DNA of 64,000 nucleotides, taken from positions 3,702,001 through 3,766,000 of the forward strand of contig NZ_CP044125.1 in the NCBI RefSeq assembly GCF_016864575.1, in the 5' to 3' direction. Shown here piece after piece: positions 24,270-32,510 of the stretch. The notes beneath the pieces were generated by a model that worked only from the letters and a program-made list of their open reading frames with translations, made no database searches and was not told the DNA's origin. The position numbers were made by a program, and so were the translations under genes. The DNA comes from Rhizobium sp. BG4. Its GTDB lineage: Bacteria > Pseudomonadota > Alphaproteobacteria > Rhizobiales > Rhizobiaceae. Numbering within the stretch: the stretch's first letter is position 1; each line of letters opens with the position of its first letter.

Positions 24270-25220
24270 ATGGCAAAGTTTGCGCTTGGCGTCACCCGCC
24301 TCGGATTTACCGCGCTGCAGGCACTTTCACCCCGCCTTGCAGGCGAGGCGGCATTCCGCCTCTTCTGCAGGACGCCGCCTCAGCGCCCGCAGGGCGCCAA
24401 GGCGAAGGCGGCGCATGCGGTGGGTATGGACTGGCTGAAGAATGCCGAATGGATCGAACTGCCGCTTGCTGGCGGCAAGCGTGCGGCGGTCTTCCGGATC
24501 AACGGCGGCGCTCTCGGCAAGCGAAACCGTTACCTCGTGACCCATGGCTGGGGATCCGGCATGGCCTATATGGCCGATCTGATTGCGCATCTCGCGAAGG
24601 ATGGAGCCGAAGTCATCGGCCTCGACTTCCCGGGACACGGTCTCTCCAGGGGGCGCTTCCTGCATATGGGGCTCGCCGTCGAGGCGATCGCGGCTGCGCA
24701 GGAGCGCTTTGGTGCCTTCGACGCGGCGATCGGCCATTCCTTCGGCGGCGCGGCACTGATGGTCTCGGCAACCGGGATCCTGCCGCATATGCGGCCGATC
24801 GAGGTGGAGAAAATCGTCACGATCGGTTCGCCGAGCGAAATGGCGTGGCTCTTCACCGATTTCGGCAGGATGATCGGGCTCGGCAAGGCGGCTCAGGCGG
24901 TGCTGGAAGGCAAGGTCGGCAGGATCACCGGGCGGCAGCTTGCGGATTTCGATGTCGCGAAACCGGCGGGACGGTTGAGAGCGCAGGTGCTGACGATCCA
25001 TGCGGAAGACGACAAGGAAGTTGGAGCGCATCATGCACGGCGCTATCAGGCGGCTGGGGACGCGGTCCGGGTCTTCTGGGCCAACGGTTTCGGCCACCGG
25101 CGCATCATCGGCGCCAAGCCGGTGCTTGACGAGATCGAGGCTTTCCTCGGCGATCGACAGGGCGAGGGCGCCGAGATTGTTTCCTTTGTCGAGCTTCCTG
25201 TCCGGCGCGCGTCATTGTAG
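24270..25220 (+). CDS. Alpha/beta hydrolase
   Basis: 316 residues. Oxyanion/HG motif THGWGSG at about 91-97, nucleophile elbow GHSFGG with Ser157, acid in the HAEDDKE segment and catalytic His in NGFGHRR give the complete triad. The fold is the Hydrolase_4/lysophospholipase-like group; esterase or thioesterase activity is likely but substrate unknown. ATG at 24270 begins the conserved part; no strong ribosome site is visible, so translation may be weak or leaderless. Divergent from and probably repressed by the MarR protein. Confidence 0.82.
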   Translation: MAKFALGVTRLGFTALQALSPRLAGEAAFRLFCRTPPQRPQGAKAKAAHAVGMDWLKNAEWIELPLAGGKRAAVFRINGGALGKRNRYLVTHGWGSGMAYMADLIAHLAKDGAEVIGLDFPGHGLSRGRFLHMGLAVEAIAAAQERFGAFDAAIGHSFGGAALMVSATGILPHMRPIEVEKIVTIGSPSEMAWLFTDFGRMIGLGKAAQAVLEGKVGRITGRQLADFDVAKPAGRLRAQVLTIHAEDDKEVGAHHARRYQAAGDAVRVFWANGFGHRRIIGAKPVLDEIEAFLGDRQGEGAEIVSFVELPVRRASL

Positions 25221-25269
25221 CGTCATGTTAGGCGGCTAATTGCCGTCCGGTAGAGATGGCGGGACGATC

Positions 25270-25881
25270 ATGAAAATCATCAGCACGGTGGAAGAGCTCA
25301 GCGAAATCTACGCCGGTGGCCTGTCGCAGGCTTCCGTCGCGAAGGTGACGAAGGCGCTGACGCCGCTTTATCGCCAGATGATCGAGGCCTCGCCGTTCAT
25401 GGCGCTCGCCACCGTCGGCCCCGAAGGGCTCGATTGCTCTCCGCGCGGTGACATCGGCGGCGTTGTCCGGATTATCGACGACAAGACGATCCACCTGCCC
25501 GACTGGCGCGGCAACAACCGCGTCGATTCCCTCTTGAATATCGTGCGCGATCCGCGGCTGGCGCTGATGTTCCTGGTGCCGGGATCGAACACGACGATGC
25601 GGATCAACGGGCACGGCGTGGTGTCCAACGACGACAGCCTGCTTTCGAGCTTCGAGATGGACGGCAAGCATCCGCGCACCGTCGTCGTCATCACCATCGA
25701 TGAGGTCTATTTCCAGTGTGCACGGGCGCTGATGCGCTCGCAGCTGTGGAACCCGGAGAATTTCGTCGATCCGGCCAGCCTGCCGACGCCCGGCATGATG
25801 TTGAAGGTGGCGACAGAAGATTTCGACCACGAGACATACGACCGCGAATGGGCGGGACGTGCGGCGAAGACGATGTGGTAA
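25270..25881 (+). CDS. Pyridoxamine 5'-phosphate oxidase-like FMN-binding protein
   Basis: 203 residues of the split-barrel flavin family, closest by pattern to the MSMEG_1061-type group: FMALATVGPEGLDCSPRGD, then LPDWRGNNRVDSL and the DEVYFQCARALMRS segment with a W-N-P near the C-terminus. Such proteins bind FMN or a deazaflavin and reduce small molecules; this one is not the vitamin B6 enzyme PdxH. ATG at 25270 is preferred to a longer frame (25240) because GCGGGACG precedes it. It follows the hydrolase by 50 bases on the same strand. Confidence 0.83.
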   Translation: MKIISTVEELSEIYAGGLSQASVAKVTKALTPLYRQMIEASPFMALATVGPEGLDCSPRGDIGGVVRIIDDKTIHLPDWRGNNRVDSLLNIVRDPRLALMFLVPGSNTTMRINGHGVVSNDDSLLSSFEMDGKHPRTVVVITIDEVYFQCARALMRSQLWNPENFVDPASLPTPGMMLKVATEDFDHETYDREWAGRAAKTMW

Positions 25882-25905
25882 TGAGCGTCACCAGATGGTG
25901 ACGCG

Positions 25906-26973
25906 TCAGGCCTTGTAGATCAGCCAGCTCTTGGTGAAGTCCTTCTGCATGCCATCCTCATAGACGACGCTGCAGTTGCGGCCGGCATGCTTGGCGCCGT
26001 AGAGGGCGATGTCAGTCTTGTAATAGAGCTCGCCGGCATCCTCGGCGTGGGACGCCATGCAGACGCCCATCGACACCGTGACCGGGCCATAATTGACCCG
26101 CGTGCGGGAGTTCTTGAAGGGGGTTGCTTCCAGCGTCCGGCGGATGCGCTCGGACATGGCGACGACCTCTTCCTGGGTATTGCCGTCAATGATCAGCGCG
26201 AATTCCTCGCCGCCGGTGCGCGCGACGAAGACATCGCGGCGGACATTGGCGCGGATGACCGATGCAACGGTCGCCAGGATCTTATCACCAACCGGATGGC
26301 CGTAGGTGTCGTTGATCTTCTTGAAGTTATCGATGTCGGCAAGCACCAGGGCAGTCACCGGCTTGAGCGCCGCGTTGTCGAAAACGGCGGCGAGGCGGTC
26401 GTCGAAGGCGCGGCGGTTGGAAAGGCGGGTCAGCGAGTCGGTGTTGGCGATGCGCTTGTACTCGTCGAGCTCCTTGCGGACCTGGTCCATTTCCTGCGAG
26501 CGCTGGGCGACATTCTCGACGGTGCGTTCGCCGTGGGCCATCGTATCGCCGGTTGCCTGGGTCAGGAGGTTGATGGCGTTTTCGAGGAGGTCGACGCTGG
26601 TCGTGTTCTTGGTGTTGATGCGGCGGTAGGTTTCGCCGAGCAGCTTGTTGTAGCTTTCGAGAGAGGTCTGCTCCTGGCGGAGAACCCTCAGCAGGCCCTC
26701 GAGTTCGGCGGCGATGCGGGTGTGGACATCATCGAAGACGCGCGCCGGGGAGTGGCAGAAATATTGTGCGCCGAGCTCATCCAGTTCTTCCTGCGTCGCC
26801 TGATTGCCGAGCGCTGCGAGGTCGCGGGTGAGGGCGGGATTGGAGCCGATATAGGCTTCGTAGAAGAGTTCGTAATTGCGCGGGATTGGCGCGACGCCCA
26901 TCGAACGCATGGCAAAAGTGATCTGGCCTGCGACATCCGGGATCTGCGCTTTCTGCGCTGCAGCCGTATTCAT
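25906..26973 (-). CDS. Diguanylate cyclase (GGDEF domain) with N-terminal helical domain
   Basis: 355 residues. An N-terminal helical region (about 1-165) without a recognised sensor, a coiled-coil linker (about 150-178) and a C-terminal GGDEF domain (about 178-345) with active-site GGEEF at 254-258 and the substrate-binding D-I-D-N-F-K-x-I-N-D-T-Y-G-H. It should make cyclic di-GMP from two GTP. The allosteric I-site RxxD is not intact: Arg245 is present but the Asp position is Val248, so product inhibition may be absent. No transmembrane segment, so cytoplasmic. Confidence 0.88.
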   Translation of the reverse strand: MNTAAAQKAQIPDVAGQITFAMRSMGVAPIPRNYELFYEAYIGSNPALTRDLAALGNQATQEELDELGAQYFCHSPARVFDDVHTRIAAELEGLLRVLRQEQTSLESYNKLLGETYRRINTKNTTSVDLLENAINLLTQATGDTMAHGERTVENVAQRSQEMDQVRKELDEYKRIANTDSLTRLSNRRAFDDRLAAVFDNAALKPVTALVLADIDNFKKINDTYGHPVGDKILATVASVIRANVRRDVFVARTGGEEFALIIDGNTQEEVVAMSERIRRTLEATPFKNSRTRVNYGPVTVSMGVCMASHAEDAGELYYKTDIALYGAKHAGRNCSVVYEDGMQKDFTKSWLIYKA

Positions 26974-27208
26974 CCGGCATACTCCTCAAGGAATTAGAAA
27001 AGCAATCTTCTATTGGCTAGCTTAAATTCGTTGGGAAACAATTAAGACGATATATACCAACGATTACATGTGATTATTCTGGTTGTATATTCCGGAAATA
27101 CTATGGCATTGAAAATGCTAGAAAATCTGAGAAATATTCACACCCATGGGTGTCTTCCGCGTGACGGCGGTTGAAATTTTCGTGGAAAATCTCTGAAAAA
27201 ATTTGCAT

Positions 27209-27270
27209 AACCGTGTTCTTATTTCATTGACGGCGGCCATCGAAATGGCCGCGCTTCTGTGAACACGGTT
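27209..27270 (-). repeat. Nested inverted repeat (10-bp outer, 8-bp inner)
   Basis: AACCGTGTTC (27209-27218) pairs perfectly with GAACACGGTT (27261-27270); inside, GCGGCCAT (27233-27240) pairs with ATGGCCGC (27245-27252) around CGAA. On the minus strand a run of T (27197-27203) follows six bases after the outer arm, so it could terminate fumA transcription or form the end of a small RNA. Confidence 0.6.
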
Positions 27271-27297
27271 CTGCCTAAAGCGTCAGTGACGCGCAGC

Positions 27298-27330
27298 CAT
27301 CGGCTTCCGAAGGCGCGTCGGAAGCCGATG
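27298..27330 (-). terminator. 13-bp perfect hairpin 12 bases after fumA
   Basis: CATCGGCTTCCGA and TCGGAAGCCGATG pair perfectly with a 7-base loop. No T-run follows on the minus strand, so it is better seen as a 3'-end stabilising structure or as part of a two-hairpin terminator with the nested repeat at 27209-27270. Confidence 0.5.
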
Positions 27331-27342
27331 ATTGGCATTGTC

Positions 27343-28950
27343 TTAACCCAGATTGAGTTCCTGGAAGAAGTCGTTGCCCTTGTCGTCGATGACGATGAAG
27401 GCGGGGAAGTCTTCGACCTCGATCTTCCAGACGGCTTCCATGCCAAGCTCCGGATATTCGAGAACCTCGACCTTCTTGATGCAATCCTGCGCCAGACGGG
27501 CGGCCGGGCCGCCGATCGAGCCGAGATAGAAGCCGTTGTGCTTCTTGCAGGCTTCGCGGACGGCGCGCGAGCGGTTGCCCTTGGCGAGCATCACCATCGA
27601 GCCGCCGAAGGACTGGAACTGATCGACGTAGGAGTCCATGCGGCCGGCGGTGGTCGGGCCGAAGGAGCCGGAGGCATAGCCTGCCGGGGTCTTTGCCGGG
27701 CCGGCGTAATAGACCGGGTGGTTTTTCATGTAATCCGGCATGCCTTCGCCATTTTCCAGGCGTTCGCGGATCTTCGAATGCGCGAGGTCGCGGGCGACGA
27801 TGATCGTGCCGGTCAGCGACAGCCGGGTCTTGACCGGGTGCTTGGAAAGTTCGGCGAGGATATCGGCCATCGGCTGGTTCAGGTCGATGCGGACCATCGA
27901 TTCCGACAGCTTGGATTCGTCGATCTCAGGCATGTATTTCGACGGATCGGTTTCGAGCTGCTCGACGAAGATGCCGTCGCGGGTGATCTTGCCCTTCGCC
28001 TGGCGGTCGGCGGAACAGGAGACACCGAGGCCGATCGGCAGCGAGGCGCCGTGGCGGGGCAGGCGGATGACGCGCACGTCATGACAGAAATACTTGCCGC
28101 CGAACTGGGCGCCGACGCCCATCTGCTGCGTCAGCTTGTGGATTTCCTTTTCCATCTCGATGTCGCGGAAGGCATGGCCGCTTTCGGAGCCTTCGGTCGG
28201 CAGGTCGTCGAGATAGCGGGTGGAAGCGAGCTTCACCGTCTTGAGATTCATCTCGGCGGAAGTGCCGCCGATGACGATCGCAAGATGGTAGGGGGGACAG
28301 GCTGCCGTACCGAGTGTGAGGATCTTCTCCTTAAGGAAGTCGATCATCCGGTCATGTGTCAGGAGCGAGGGCGTGCCCTGATAAAGGAAGGTCTTGTTCG
28401 CCGAGCCGCCACCCTTGGCGACGAACAGGAAGTCGTAGCTGTCGGTGCCTTCCTCGTAGATGTCGATCTGGGCCGGGAGATTGTTCTTGGTGTTCTTTTC
28501 CTCGAACATCTTGATCGGCGCCAGCTGCGAATAGCGCAGGTTCTTCTTCTCATAGGCGTCGAGAACACCCCTTGAGAGTGCTGCGGTGTCACCGCCTTCC
28601 GTCCAGACGCGGCGGCCCTTCTTGCCCATGATGATCGCCGTGCCGGTATCCTGGCACATCGGCAGGACGCCGCCCGCAGCGATATTGGCGTTCTTCAATA
28701 GGTCATAGGCGACGAAGCGGTCGTTGTCGGTCGCCTCAGGGTCGTCGAGGATGGAAGCCAGCTGCTTTAGGTGGCCCGGGCGCAGCAGATGGTTGATATC
28801 GGCAAAGGCAGTCTCCGCCAGCAGCCGGATGCCCTCCGGCTCGACCGTCAGGATGTCCTGACCCTTGAAGCTGTCGACAGAGACATGGTCGCTGCTGATC
28901 TTGCGGTATTGCGTGGTGTCTTTGCCGAGCGGAAAGAGATCGTCAGCCAT
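27343..28950 (-). CDS. fumA: Class I fumarate hydratase (4Fe-4S)
   Basis: 535 residues with the alpha and beta domains of iron-sulfur fumarases fused, as in E. coli FumA/FumB. Candidate cluster cysteines lie in PMCQDTGTA, AACPPYHLAI and SCSADRQAKG. It interconverts fumarate and malate in the TCA cycle and is oxygen-sensitive. ATG at 28950 (MADDLFPLG) follows AAAGGTCT and matches the family start; the longer frame to 29046 adds unrelated sequence. A class II fumarase lies 1.8 kb upstream on the same strand with the porin gene in between. Confidence 0.93.
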   Translation of the reverse strand: MADDLFPLGKDTTQYRKISSDHVSVDSFKGQDILTVEPEGIRLLAETAFADINHLLRPGHLKQLASILDDPEATDNDRFVAYDLLKNANIAAGGVLPMCQDTGTAIIMGKKGRRVWTEGGDTAALSRGVLDAYEKKNLRYSQLAPIKMFEEKNTKNNLPAQIDIYEEGTDSYDFLFVAKGGGSANKTFLYQGTPSLLTHDRMIDFLKEKILTLGTAACPPYHLAIVIGGTSAEMNLKTVKLASTRYLDDLPTEGSESGHAFRDIEMEKEIHKLTQQMGVGAQFGGKYFCHDVRVIRLPRHGASLPIGLGVSCSADRQAKGKITRDGIFVEQLETDPSKYMPEIDESKLSESMVRIDLNQPMADILAELSKHPVKTRLSLTGTIIVARDLAHSKIRERLENGEGMPDYMKNHPVYYAGPAKTPAGYASGSFGPTTAGRMDSYVDQFQSFGGSMVMLAKGNRSRAVREACKKHNGFYLGSIGGPAARLAQDCIKKVEVLEYPELGMEAVWKIEVEDFPAFIVIDDKGNDFFQELNLG

Positions 28951-29044
28951 CGGAGACCTTTCAAATGGGCTAGTTTGGAAGCGATCTAAATCCGGGCGCA
29001 TGGAAATGCAATGCGGTCCGGGCGCCCATCGGTTCGGTCGCGGC

Positions 29045-29074
29045 AAAAAGCCCGCCCGGCAGAGCCGGACGGGC
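29045..29074 (-). terminator. Terminator of the porin gene
   Basis: On the minus strand an 11-bp stem (GCCCGTCCGGC with GCCGGGCGGGC, one G-U pair), a TCT loop and TTTTT. It lies 26 bases after the porin stop at 29100 and before fumA, so fumA needs its own promoter. Confidence 0.88.
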
Positions 29075-29099
29075 CTCGATCCGAAGGAGTCAGATCAGA

Positions 29100-30212
29100 T
29101 TAGAATGCACGCTGCAGGCGGAAGAAGCCCTGGACGAAGTCCGTGTCTTCAGCTGCATCGTGGTCACGCTTGACGTAGGTCGCAGCGAACTTGGACGAGA
29201 GGTTTTCTGCGATCTGGTAGTCAATGGTCACGCCAGCGCGCCATTCGTTGCCCGACTCGTACTCGCCATTCACCGCGTCGATGTTCTTCGTGTACTGAAC
29301 ACCGGGGGTGAACGTCAGCTTGTCCGTAGCCTTAACAGCATACTGGGCTGCAACCGACCATTCACCCTTGGTGAAGTAGTTGCTTACACCGCTCGACCAG
29401 ATGCCAGCGATGCCGAAGGTGCCAGGACCAATCGGGGCGCCGAGCTTGACGCGAACTGCGCCGTCCTTGTTGTCGACATCGTAGCCTGCGAGTACTTCGT
29501 AGGTTACGTCGCCAACCTTGCCACCAACTGCGGCGTCGATGCCGAGATTGTTGCCGCCGTGGACGTCGGTTTCACCCGGGTCGTTGAAGTCGCCGTCGCC
29601 GTTGAAGTCAACCTGGGTCGTAACCGGGGTAAGTTCTTCGAGAGCGATACCAGCGTAGAAGCTGCCATCTTCGTACTGGTAACGGATCGTGTTGAAGCTC
29701 GTCGTGCCCGAGTTGGTCACGTCGAACTCGCCCGAGAAGTCGTTATCCCACCAGTTGAGGATCTTACCGACGCGCAGGCCAGCGATGTCGATATAGGCCT
29801 GGTCCATAGACATGGCGTTCTGGGCGCCGCCCAGGCTGGCGCTATCAACGCCGCCGATGCCGTTCGGACGGTAGTTGTACTGGTATACGATGACACCCGT
29901 CAGCGTGCCGTACTCGGTGTCGCTCTTGGCGTTGAACTGAACCTGACCGCGGGTACGGACGTTCCAGTCTTCGAGGCCGCCGTTTTCGAAGCCTTCGCCG
30001 AAGCCGTAGTTGACGTCGAAACGGATGTAGCCGTTGATCTTGAGGCAGGTTTCGGTGCCCGGGATGTAGAAGTAGCCGGTGCCGTAAGCGTCGCAGACGC
30101 GAACGTATTCGACGGCTTCCGGTTCAGCGGCGACGATGGCGTCTGCGGCGTGAGCGCCGGAAACTGCTGCGAGAGCCGCAGCGGAGCCAAGGAGAAGGCT
30201 CTTGATGTTCAT
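29100..30212 (-). CDS. Alphaproteobacterial outer-membrane porin (RopA-type)
   Basis: 370 residues. Sec signal peptide 1-22 (AHA cleavage), then the Porin_2 family sequence: VRVCDAYGTGYFYIPGTETCLKI with its conserved cysteine pair, alternating amphipathic beta-strands and a terminal aromatic residue (QRAF) needed for Bam insertion. It is a general diffusion porin of the rhizobial RopA group. A loop near the middle (DFNGDGDFND) looks like a calcium-binding D-x-N-x-D-G motif. Start follows a perfect GGAGG; a long AT-rich leader and strong terminator suggest high expression. The longer frame to 30404 is leader. Confidence 0.93.
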   Translation of the reverse strand: MNIKSLLLGSAAALAAVSGAHAADAIVAAEPEAVEYVRVCDAYGTGYFYIPGTETCLKINGYIRFDVNYGFGEGFENGGLEDWNVRTRGQVQFNAKSDTEYGTLTGVIVYQYNYRPNGIGGVDSASLGGAQNAMSMDQAYIDIAGLRVGKILNWWDNDFSGEFDVTNSGTTSFNTIRYQYEDGSFYAGIALEELTPVTTQVDFNGDGDFNDPGETDVHGGNNLGIDAAVGGKVGDVTYEVLAGYDVDNKDGAVRVKLGAPIGPGTFGIAGIWSSGVSNYFTKGEWSVAAQYAVKATDKLTFTPGVQYTKNIDAVNGEYESGNEWRAGVTIDYQIAENLSSKFAATYVKRDHDAAEDTDFVQGFFRLQRAF

Positions 30213-30398
30213 GGATAACCTCCAATTCAAAGTTTCGATTGGACCGGGATTTTTTGCCAACGGCATTCCCTCTCCCGGACCTTGTTTTTGAGAAGAAGGT
30301 GGCATGCCCCCGACTTCGAGGCGGTGGGTACAGGGCAAACCAAACGTCAAAATTACAAGTTTGTCACAAGGCGTTGTAAAGTATCGATGTTGCGTATT

Positions 30399-30427
30399 TA
30401 TCACGCGTTCATATATATAAACGTCAA
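30399..30427 (-). promoter_or_regulatory. Candidate sigma-70 promoter of the porin gene
   Basis: On the minus strand TTGACG (30427-30422), a 17-base spacer and TGATAA (30404-30399) match the housekeeping consensus well. Transcription would start near 30392 and give a leader of about 180 bases before the porin ATG. The AT-rich flank upstream would act as an UP-like element. Confidence 0.45.
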
Positions 30428-30642
30428 CGTACAGTAATATACTTAACTATAGGTGGTATATCATAAGTTTATAATGAATCTTTATGTTGAGTTTGTATTT
30501 CGTTATATATTGTTATACTGCGCGAGAATGCGAATCTTAATCTTATTTTTTAAAGTTGGCGCGGTTTTATACATACGTCATGGTGTCGCGTTAGACACGC
30601 CGCCGGGCAAACCCAAGGCCCGTTTATGCCGGGAAAAACGGC

Positions 30643-30676
30643 GAAAGGCTCGCGAAGTGACCTCCGCGAGCCTTTC
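30643..30676 (-). terminator. Hairpin after fumC
   Basis: GAAAGGCTCGCG and CGCGAGCCTTTC form a perfect 12-bp stem with a 10-base loop, 50 bases after the fumC stop. On the minus strand GCCGTTTTTC follows, so it is likely the fumC terminator with a slightly displaced T-run. Confidence 0.7.
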
Positions 30677-30725
30677 TTGTCTGGGCGTTCAGCCGTGTTG
30701 CTGCGTCAGCGAATCGCGCCTGCGC

Positions 30726-32117
30726 TTATTTCGGACCGATCATCTGTTCGGGGCGGACGACGGCGTCGTATTGCTCGGCGGTGACCAGGCCGCTGGCGAG
30801 AGCCTCCTCCTTTAGCGTCGTGCCGTTCTTGTGGGCGGTCTTGGCGATCTTGGCGGCGTTGTCGTAGCCGATGGTTGGGGCGAGTGCGGTCACCAGCATC
30901 AGCGAGCGTTCCAGTCCGGCCTTGATATTGTCTTCGCGCGCCTCGATGCCGACGACGCAATTGTCGGTGAAGGAGACCGCGGCGTCACCGAGCAGCTGAA
31001 CCGACTGCAGGAAATTATAGGCCATCATCGGATTGTAGACGTTGAGCTCGAAATGGCCCTGGCTGTCGGCGAAGGTCAGTGCCGCGTGATTGCCGAAGAC
31101 GTGGATGCAGACCTGGGTCAGCGCTTCGCACTGGGTAGGATTGACCTTGCCCGGCATGATCGACGAACCCGGTTCGTTTTCCGGCAGCGCCAGTTCGCCG
31201 AGACCGGCGCGCGGGCCGGAACCGAGCAGGCGGATGTCGTTGGCGATCTTGAAGAGTGCGGCGGCAGCGGCGTTGATGGCGCCATGGCTGAAGACCATGC
31301 TGTCATGCGAGGCCAGCGCCTCGAACTTGTTCGGCGCGGTCACAAAGGGCAGGTGGGTGATTCCCGCAATTTCCCCGGCCACCTTTTCGGCGAAGCCAAC
31401 CGGCGCGTTAAGGCCGGTGCCGACGGCAGTGCCGCCCTGGGCGAGTTCGCAGAGGCCAGGAAGGGTCATCTCGATGCGCTTGATCGCCGATCCTACCTGC
31501 GCCGCGTAGCCCGAAAATTCCTGGCCGAGCGTCAGCGGGGTCGCGTCCTGCGTATGCGTGCGGCCGATCTTGATGATGTGGTTGAATTCGACGACCTTCA
31601 TGTCGAGCGCCGCATGAAGGTGCTTCAGCGAGGGCAGCAGATGGTGGGCGATCTGCTCCGCGCAGGCGATGTGCATTGCCGTCGGATAGGTGTCGTTCGA
31701 TGACTGACTCATATTGACGTGATCGTTCGGATGGACGGGCTTCTTCGAGCCCATCTCGCCGCCGAGCATTTCGATTGCCCGGTTGGAGATCACTTCATTG
31801 GCATTCATGTTGGATTGCGTGCCCGAACCGGTCTGCCAGACGACGAGCGGGAAGTGGTCGTTGAGCTTGCCGTCGATAACTTCCTGCGCCGCATCGGTGA
31901 TCGCCTTGCCGATCGCGGGGTCGAGCTGGCCGAGCTCGACATTGACGCGGGCGGCCGCCTGCTTGACGATGCCGAGCGCCCGGACGATCGACAGCGGCTG
32001 CTTTTCCCAGCCGATCTTGAAGTTTCCGAGCGAGCGCTGTGCCTGCGCGCCCCAGTAACGGTCGCTCGCCACTTCGATCGGGCCAAAGGTGTCTGTTTCG
32101 GTACGGGTCGCGCTCAT
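30726..32117 (-). CDS. fumC: Class II fumarate hydratase
   Basis: 463 residues, normal length. The aspartase/fumarase signature GSSIMPGKVNPTQ carries the catalytic serine, and the TGSGTQSNMNANE and HPNDHVN substrate loops are intact. This iron-free, heat-stable fumarase works in the TCA cycle when the class I enzyme (27343) is damaged by oxygen or iron is scarce. ATG at 32117 follows GAGGAAGGCG. A 12-bp perfect palindrome about 80-110 bases upstream could be its operator. Confidence 0.95.
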   Translation of the reverse strand: MSATRTETDTFGPIEVASDRYWGAQAQRSLGNFKIGWEKQPLSIVRALGIVKQAAARVNVELGQLDPAIGKAITDAAQEVIDGKLNDHFPLVVWQTGSGTQSNMNANEVISNRAIEMLGGEMGSKKPVHPNDHVNMSQSSNDTYPTAMHIACAEQIAHHLLPSLKHLHAALDMKVVEFNHIIKIGRTHTQDATPLTLGQEFSGYAAQVGSAIKRIEMTLPGLCELAQGGTAVGTGLNAPVGFAEKVAGEIAGITHLPFVTAPNKFEALASHDSMVFSHGAINAAAAALFKIANDIRLLGSGPRAGLGELALPENEPGSSIMPGKVNPTQCEALTQVCIHVFGNHAALTFADSQGHFELNVYNPMMAYNFLQSVQLLGDAAVSFTDNCVVGIEAREDNIKAGLERSLMLVTALAPTIGYDNAAKIAKTAHKNGTTLKEEALASGLVTAEQYDAVVRPEQMIGPK

Positions 32118-32510
32118 GGCTGTCGCCTTCCTCTCGCTGACTTAAGGATGCGCGTCTTATATGCCTGCCAACGGCGCAAGAAAACTGGTTGCGGTGCTAA
32201 AACATGAAGGTGTTTTTCATGTTTTAGACCCTTCGTGACGTGGCATTTGGGACACGGCCGGAATTTTATACCAAACGGCGGGAAAAACGGCCTTTGGCGC
32301 CGGTGCGAAATTGAGTAAAAAATTAACTAATAATTTCATAATTTTGTGTGAACTGCCTGGCGTCGCTGCTTCGGGTTACGTCACGCAAAGTTGAGTCGTC
32401 CGGCGCTGGCGGCGCAGGCCGGATTCTGCCAATGAGCAGATAGCCAGGCGGTACGAATTTGAATGGGCTTTGCCCCGCCAAGACAGCATGACACTGGGAC
32501 TGGAAAAAGC
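32118..32510. other. Divergent intergenic region between fumC and the L,D-transpeptidase gene
   Basis: About 390 bases without a gene. It holds a 12-bp perfect palindrome (32197-32227) near fumC, an AT-rich block (32305-32350) that could contain the plus-strand promoter, and a leader of about 150 bases for the transpeptidase. Confidence 0.6.
32197..32227. promoter_or_regulatory. 12-bp perfect palindrome upstream of fumC
   Basis: CTAAAACATGAA and TTCATGTTTTAG are perfect inverted arms with a 7-base spacer, 80-110 bases from the fumC start. AT-rich arms and position suggest a protein-binding operator rather than a terminator, as no gene ends here. Confidence 0.55.

Larger units (their letters stand above)
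26974..27342. other. AT-rich gap with two large inverted repeats between fumA and the GGDEF gene
   Basis: About 370 bases with no convincing gene. The left half (26990-27200) is AT-rich and should hold the promoter of the diguanylate cyclase, including a TTAA/TTAA pair near 27023-27042. The right half contains the nested repeat and hairpin listed separately. Confidence 0.6.
30213..30725. other. Long AT-rich gap upstream of the porin gene
   Basis: About 510 bases. The porin side (30213-30600) is strikingly AT-rich compared with the genome and contains the likely promoter and a leader of about 180 bases; the fumC side holds the fumC hairpin. The open frame 30453-30815 crosses the hairpin and fumC and is not believed. 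Confidence 0.6.

Noticed and set aside
30453..30815. 120-residue open frame in the porin upstream region
   Set aside because: Starts in AT-rich promoter DNA, passes through the fumC hairpin and ends inside fumC; hydrophobic start is an artefact of AT-rich sequence.
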